A stretch of DNA of 64,000 nucleotides from positions 166,904,001 through 166,968,000 of the forward strand of contig JBITNC010000001.1 in NCBI GenBank assembly GCA_050084985.1. The letters run 5' to 3'. The notes below the pieces were generated by a model. That model did not search any database and was not told the origin of the DNA. It saw nothing but the letters and a program-made list of their open reading frames with translations. Shown here piece by piece: positions 58,667 to 64,000 of the stretch (the stretch's first letter is position 1; each line of letters begins with the position of its first letter). Source of the stretch: Nageia nagi. Taxonomy: Eukaryota; Pinophyta. Made by a program: the position numbers and the translations under genes.

Positions 58667-58782
58667 CTCTTCTTATGGGAAGGTGAGATCCTTTTTTAAT
58701 GGTAATAATGATGGAAAATCCTCCATAGTAAGATCAACAATCTTAGCTTCTCATAAGAAGAGTTGCTAAACATTAACATCGA
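58647..58782. repeat. Perfect 31-bp inverted repeat with 74-bp loop
   Basis: The arm 58,647-58,677 (TCGATGTTAATG...TTCTTATG) and the arm 58,752-58,782 (CATAAGAAGAG...AACATCGA) are exact reverse complements over 31 bp. The left arm encodes the start region of the RT-containing open piece. Probably a local inverted duplication. Confidence 0.95.
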
Positions 58783-59824
58783 TAAATGTATTATTTGTTG
58801 TTTGAGATGGAATATGTTTCAAAATAGCAAACTCATTAGTACAATTAACCCTATCCTACTCAAGTTAATGCACGACCTCTATTAGGATTTTTAATTGTTC
58901 TTATGGAGGTTGTTTATACCAATTAATGTTTTATTAGATGTCCATAATGATAACTACTTTAATATCATGTTTCTTGGGATTCCAAGTTGTTTGTAGCTTA
59001 AAAGCTTATCTAATAACTTTAGTAAGTTGCTACTTAATGAGAGATGTAATTTTATCATTAGATGAAATAATTGAACCCTTACCTTTCTTCTCTTGATCAA
59101 AGTATTATGGATTAATGATCAAATTGTTGTAAGATTCATTCTCCTCATATTTAGGTTCTAATTGATCATTTCTATCAGAGGTATCATTTGCATGAAATGA
59201 TTGTTCCAACTCAGCATCTAGCTATAATTTAGCTATTCCATTAGGATCCATCCACCCATGTCATAGTTACAATTAGTTACACTACCTACATCATGCATTT
59301 CATTTATAGGTTGAAGATGTTTTGATGATTTCTCATGATAAAATAAGCTATCTTCAGATTCTATAGTGTCCAACTAGTTACCAAGTAAATTTGTATTTGT
59401 AAGAAGTTTCACCATAACAAGAGTATTATTACAAAATAAAAAAGTATAGCTTTTCCTTATCAGATAAAACCTATTGAATGGACCAATCATTATAGGAAAA
59501 CCTATCAAGATTGGTAAGTTCATCATCATTAGAAGGTTCTGGATGAGGAGCCAAATTATCCAAGTTGCTAGGATCAATAATAGCATATTGATTAGTGGTC
59601 TCTCCAATAATGGACATTCATTTACCAGAATCTAAAGATTCAAAATCCCATTAATATTAGGAGGAGGGATTTGAATATATAATTTAGGATTAATTTGAAG
59701 ACTCATCCTAACCTATGAAAATTGTACTTTAGATTTAGATATTGTAGGGTTATCTATATTAAGATCCATCTTTGGGATATAAGTAGAACAAACCCTAGTT
59801 TTATCTTGCTCTTTGGCTACTATT
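58667..59824 (-). pseudogene. Element E protease-RT linker region (relic)
   Basis: Minus-strand fragments in one main frame with many stops: KVQFS, PSNLDNLAPHPEPSNDDELT, HANDTSDRNDQLEPKYEENE, GSIISSNDKITSLIK, FKLQTTWNPKKHDIKVVIMD. No protease motif is identifiable. The region is cut at 59,825 by the copia LTR. Confidence 0.5.
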
Positions 59825-60302
59825 TGTTGTGTGTGGAGCATGATTGTTCAGAGTTGTTTATTTTAGTCGGATGTATATCCCAGGAAGCTAAAAATGTTTG
59901 AAAAATTACCTTGTAAAAGTAAAGTAATTTCTAGTCAATCTGGGCCATTTATTAGGCAAATAATCTGACGGTTGAACTTATGTTTGGTTTAGGGATTTTT
60001 TCCCTAGATAAAAACCCCTCTTTTTGCATGAGGTCATTGTAACAGACGTGATTCGGTGAGTGAGAAATAGAAACGTGATACTGTGAGAGAAAATAGAGGA
60101 TATTACAACGGATCTACTGTAGGTTGTATCTATTCACTTTGCTGGATAATAAAAAAGGAAGGACTGGCTGTTTGGTGTGGACGTAGCCCAAACTCGGTGA
60201 ACCACGTATATCTGTGTCTCTCTTATTTATGCATTTTCTGTGCTTATATTTCTAAAATGTTTTTGTGTTCTATTGCTCCGTAATAATTATAATTTCCTAA
60301 CA
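59825..60302 (+). repeat. Element G 5' LTR
   Basis: 478 bp, from TGTTGTGTGTGGAGC to TTTCCTAACA, set by the primer site two bases later. A TATA-like TAGATAAAAAC is at about 60,005. The G+C content is visibly higher than its surroundings. No second LTR is in view, so the left edge rests on the TG start and typical length. Confidence 0.75.
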
Positions 60303-60304
60303 AC

Positions 60305-60316
60305 TGGTATCAGAGC
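60305..60316 (+). other. Element G primer binding site (initiator tRNA-Met type)
   Basis: TGGTATCAGAGC two bases after the LTR end. Confidence 0.95.
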
Positions 60317-60377
60317 CGAAGGTCTATTTGGCTGATAAACTCGCAGGAAAGAAGGATTCCTCGTTCGAGTGGGAGCA

Positions 60378-61175
60378 ATGGCGGAAGATGGTAAGTTTAG
60401 GGTTGAGAAATTTAATGGCCAAAATTTCTCGCTATGGAAGATGCAAATGGAAGATTATTTGTATCAAAAAGATCTATACCTACCATTGAGCGGAAAAACA
60501 AATAAGCTGATGAATATGACAGATGAAGAGTGGAACCTTCTCGATAGAAAGGCACTTGGAGCAATACGGTTGAGCCTCGCTGCATCAGTTGCCTTCAACA
60601 TTTCGAAGGAAACAATGATAGAGGGTTTATTTCAGGTGTTGTCAAAACTATATGAAAAACCCTCAGCCTCAAACAAGGTATTTCTTATGAAACGGTTATT
60701 TAATATGAAGATGTCGGAAGGTGGATCTGTTGCGGATCATTTAAATGATTTTAATACTGTTACAAGTCAGTTATGTTCTGTAAAGGTAGGCTTTGATGAT
60801 GAAGTTAGAGCTCTGTTATTCTTATGCTCATTACCAGAAAGTTGGAATGGTTTAGTAATGGCCATTAGTAACTCTGTGTCTGGATCTAGTACTTTAAAGT
60901 TTGATGATGTTATCGGTGTTATCCTTAGCAAGGAAATGCGACGGAAAAGCTCCGGTGAGACATCAAGAAATGCTTTGAGTGTAGATTCTAGGGGAAGAAA
61001 AAGTGAAAAAGGAAAGAGCTCAGGATATCACAGTAAATCAAAGAAAGGCAGATCCAAGTCCAGATCGGGGTTAGAGTGCTGGAATTGTGGAAAGAAAGGA
61101 CACCTAAAGAGAGACTGAAGATCTCGGAAGGGAAAAGAAGGAGATGCACAGCAAGAAAACAATCATGAAGCAAAT
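60378..61175 (+). pseudogene. Element G gag
   Basis: ATG at 60,378 ([14 protein letters not shown]), preferred over the in-frame GTG at 60,369. UBN2-type capsid domain: [76 protein letters not shown] basic Ser/Lys/Arg-rich stretch leads to the knuckle [13 protein letters not shown], whose last Cys codon is now TGA (61,116). The frame continues RSRKGKEGDAQQENNHEANV. About 247 residues to the stop. It would form the particle. Confidence 0.88.
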
Positions 61176-61600
61176 GTGACAGGTGAGGTGTTACAAGATG
61201 CTTTGATTCTTTCTTTTGAAAATATTAATAATTCTTGGGTGGTAGATTCAGGGGCCTCATTCCATGCCACACCTGATAAGAAATATTTTCATGACTATGT
61301 TCAAGGAGATTTTGGACAAGTTCGTTTAGGGGATGATAAACCTTGTAAAATTGTTGGAATGGGTAAGGTTCTTGTAAAACAGTAGAATGGAAACCAATGG
61401 CTACTAAAGGAGGTAAGGCATGTTCCAGATTTAAGGAAAAATCTGATTTCAACAGGGCAGTTAGGTAGTGAAGGTTGTGTGACAACTTTCACAGATAAAG
61501 CTTGGAAGGTCACCAAAGGAGCCCTGGTAATAGCAAGAGGTGAAAAGGTTGGTACATTGTATTTATGCAATGGTATTTCTAACTCTGTTAATGCTTTAAC
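61176..61600 (+). pseudogene. Element G protease
   Basis: Same frame as gag. Catalytic DSGAS is intact in NSWVVDSGASFHATPDKKYF (61,230-61,290). Then GDDKPCKIVGMGKVLVKQ, a TAG (61,383), WLLKEVRHVPDLRKNLISTG and KGALVIARGEKVGTLYLCNG. Copia-type retropepsin. The only break is the TAG. Confidence 0.85.
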
Positions 61601-62743
61601 TTCCAAAGGAGCAGATGCAGCATTATGGCATCATAGGCTCGAACACATGAGTGAAAAGGGGATGAAGATTCTTCACTCAAGAAATTTGTTGCTAGGTTTG
61701 AAAAATGTTGATTTGGATTTCTGTGAGAATTGCATCTATGGAAAATAGAAGAGAGTCAGATTTCTCAGATTGGGAAAGAGAAGAAGAGCCAAAAATTAGA
61801 GCTTGTGCATACAGATGTATGGGGACCAACTCAGGTATCATCTCTCGGTGGCTCTCGTTATTATGTTACCTTTATTGATGATGCAACTAGAAAAACTTGG
61901 ATTTATTGTATTAAGAATAAATCTGATGTATTTGATACTTTCAAGAAATGGAAAGCTTTGGTTGAGATTGAGACAGGAAAAAAATTGAAGTGTCTTAGAT
62001 CAGACAATGGAGGTGAATATTGCAGCAAAGAGTTTGATAGGTACTGTTCAGAACATGGAATTCGTAGAGAGAAGACAGTTCCAAGAACACCACAAGAAAA
62101 TGGTGTGTCAAAAAGGATGAACAGGACAATCATGGAGCATGTAAGGTGCATGAGATTGCATGCAGGATTGCCTTTACAGTTTTGGGCAGATGCTGTAGAT
62201 ACTGCTATTTATCTAATAAATAGAGGGCCTTCAAGTTCCTTGGATGGTGGTGTTCCGGAGGAAGCATGGACAGGTAAAAAGGTAAACTACTCCTTTTTAA
62301 AGCCTTTTGGTTGTGAGGCCTTTGTCCATATTGATAAAGAAAATAGAACAAAGCTTGAGGCAAAGTCAAAGAAATGTACCTTTATTGGATATGGTGTTAA
62401 TGATTTTGGTTATCGCTTATATGATTATGAAAATCACAAAATCATTAGGAGTAGAGATGTAATATTCAATGAAAAGGTCTTCTATAAGAATCAACTGCAG
62501 GAAAAGAAACAAGAAAAAGAAAACAAGGAATATGTAGTTCTTGATGAAATCACTGAAAAAGTAAAGGTGCCTGAAAATAATAATAACCAACCACCACAAC
62601 AACAACAGGCACCCCAAACACCTGAAAGTGGTGTTAGAAGATCTACCAGGATAAGTAGACCCCCTGAACGATACTCTCCTTCATTATATTATTTATTGTT
62701 GACTGATTCCGATGAACCTGAATGTTATGAAGAAGCAATGTAG
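61601..62743 (+). pseudogene. Element G integrase
   Basis: A GAG-pre-integrase zinc part (ALWHHRLEHMSEKGMKILHS, CENCIYGK) ends in a TAG (61,746), and a frameshift follows near 61,760-61,775. The core then reads LVHTDVWGPTQVSSLGGSRY (first Asp), KCLRSDNGGEYCSKEF (second Asp) and TPQENGVSKRMNRTIMEHV (Glu). The triad is intact. The C-terminal part reads LKPFGCEAFVHIDKENRTKL, FIGYGVNDFGYRLYDYENHK, then a Gln/Pro-rich linker and a TAG at 62,741. Confidence 0.9.
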
Positions 62744-64000
62744 GTTGAAAGCAGGAAGAAGTGGGAGGTAGCCATGGAAGAAGAGATGGACTCCTTAATA
62801 CATAACCAGACTTGGGACTTAGTCAGGTTGCCTGCAGGAAAAACTACATTGAAGAATAAATGGGTTTACAGGCTAAAGGAAGAAGATGGAGGAAAACAGA
62901 GGTACAAAGCTAGACTTGTGGTGAAAGGGTTTGCACAGAAGAAAGGTATTGATTTTGATGAAATATTTTCTCCTGTTGTTAAAATGACTTCAATCAGAAC
63001 TATTTTAAGTCTTGTAGCAGCTGAAGATTTGCATCTTGAGCAGTTAGATGTAAAGACAGCCTTTCTCCATGGGGATTTGGAGGAAGAGTTATATATGCAA
63101 CAGCCACAAGGATATGAGGTGAAAGGGAAGGAGAAACTAGTGTGCAGGTTGAAGAAGAGCTTGTATGGCTTAAAATAGGCTCCAAGGCAATGGTATCTAA
63201 AATTTGACAGGTTTATGTCTGAATAAGGTTACACTAGATGTCACTCTGATCATTGTGTTTATTTAAAAAAGCAAAATGATGGCAGCTATATCATATTGTT
63301 ATTGTATGTAGATGACATGCTTGTTGCAGGGTCTAACATGCAGGAAATAAATGTGCTCAAAAGAAAATTAGCAAATTCATTTGCAATGAAGGATTTGGGA
63401 GCTGCAAAACAAATCCTTGGTATGAGAATCACTAGAGACAGGAAAAATCATAAATTGACATTGTCTCAAAATGAGTACATACAAAAGGTATTGAAAAGAT
63501 TTAATATGCACAATGCAAAACTAGTTAGTACACCTTTTGCTAGCCATTTCAAACTTAGTAAGGAAATGTGCCCAAAGACCCAAGAAGACATGGATTATAT
63601 GTCTAAAGTTCCATATGCATCAGCAGTTGGAAGCTTAATGTATGCAATGGTCTGCACAAGGCCTGATATTGCACATGCAGTGGGAGTTGTAAGCAGGTAC
63701 ATGAACAATCCAGGAAAGGAACATTGGATGGCAGTGAAATGGATTCTCAGATATTTGAAAGGTACCACAAATCAAGCATTATGCTTTGGTGGTTCAAACA
63801 TTTCCCTACAGGGATATGTTGATGCAGATATGGCAGGTGACAGAGATAATAGGAGGAGCACTACAGGATATGTATTTACTGTTGGTGGAACAGCTGTCAG
63901 TTGGGTTTCAAAAATCCAAAGTGTTGTTGCACTTTCAACAATAGAAGCAGAGTATGTTGCTGCTACAGAGGCTAGTAAAGAAATGATTTGGTTACAAAGG
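62744..64000 (+). pseudogene. Element G reverse transcriptase / RNase H, truncated by window end
   Basis: Same frame as integrase. [80 protein letters not shown], then LYGLK-stop-APRQWY (TAG at 63,176), a TAA at 63,224, and LLLYVDDMLVAGS with the catalytic Asp pair intact. MKDLGAAKQILGMRI, SLMYAMVCTRPDIAHAVG, then RNase H GYVDADMAGDRDNRRSTTGY, SKIQSVVALSTIEAEYVAAT, KEMIWLQR at the window end. Apart from two stops it is well preserved. Confidence 0.92.

Larger units (their letters stand above)
50290..59824 (-). mobile_element. Element E/F: Tat-like Ty3/gypsy, 5' part lost or outside the window
   Basis: On the minus strand: pol relic with RT, RNase H, archaeal-type RNase H and integrase (58.7-55.4 kb), a long 3' noncoding region with 191-bp tandem repeats, a polypurine tract and an LTR-like sequence ending at 50,781. 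Linking the pol part and the LTR is an inference from orientation, order and distance; no 5' LTR is in the window because a copia element starts at 59,825. The PMD gene relic interrupts the repeats. Confidence 0.6.
59825..64000 (+). mobile_element. Element G: Ty1/copia retrotransposon, Tork/TNT1-like, cut by window end
   Basis: 5' LTR, initiator-Met primer site, then gag, protease, integrase, RT and RNase H in copia order on the plus strand. Only about six stops and one frameshift interrupt the polyprotein. The protein blocks resemble tobacco Tnt1-type (Tork lineage) elements. It inserted in element E. The left 5-bp flank is CTATT; the matching copy should follow the 3' LTR beyond 64,000. Confidence 0.92.

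Noticed and set aside
60083-60283. 66-codon plus-strand frame
   Set aside because: Falls inside the copia LTR upstream of the primer site and has no domain.

Overview
The window is intergenic DNA of a large seed-plant nuclear genome. It is about two-thirds A+T and no intact host gene is visible. Nearly everything recognisable is the decayed remains of LTR retrotransposons: Ty3/gypsy chromoviruses, Tat-like Ty3/gypsy elements and one Ty1/copia element of the Tork/TNT1 type. There is also a LINE ORF1 relic and two relics of an intron-bearing plant gene family, one of which carries a Plant Mobile Domain (PMD). Old copies stacked inside one another suggest a genome that deletes DNA slowly, for example a gymnosperm. 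That is an inference; no sequence marker fixes the species.

Left part (1-12 kb): mostly featureless AT-rich DNA; a DUF4283/zinc-knuckle LINE ORF1 relic on the minus strand (3.3-4.5 kb); a tandem duplication (5.75-9.77 kb, plus strand) of a gene relic with GT-AG introns and a coiled-coil tail, one copy holding a 220-bp MITE-like insert; and an isolated gag zinc-knuckle fragment (10.8-11.0 kb).

Central nest (12-50 kb): four retrotransposons, one inside another. Element B (chromovirus, minus; 12.1-16.36 kb and 48.89-49.99 kb) was split in gag by element A (Tat-like, minus, 16,359-48,888, LTRs 1.88 kb, TSD TGTAT). A was split between its extra RNase H and RT by element C (chromovirus, plus, 25,459-43,693, LTRs about 0.71-0.73 kb, TSD AAAAG). 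C was split in gag by element D (minus, 27,074-39,145, LTRs exactly 850 bp, TSD CTTCT). Removing each insert together with one TSD copy makes the host coding frame colinear again, which supports each level independently.

Element A is unusual: on its coding strand the order is gag - protease - RNase H - RT - RNase H - integrase - a long unassigned extra ORF - 3' LTR. The first RNase H resembles the archaeal-type domain of Tat elements, which sits between the RT/RNase H and integrase in the second Tat-like element (E) of this window. Element D carries a long gag and a retropepsin in an overlapping -1 frame, followed by a second zinc knuckle. It has no RT, RNase H or integrase, so it would depend on another element for copying.

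Right part (50-64 kb): an unpaired 3' LTR-like sequence (to 50,781) and the pol relic E (55.4-59.8 kb, minus) probably belong to one Tat-like element. Its 3' noncoding region holds 191-bp tandem repeats, interrupted by the PMD gene relic on the opposite strand. A fairly young Tork/TNT1-like copia element starts at 59,825 and runs off the window. Most of its stop codons look like C-to-T changes.
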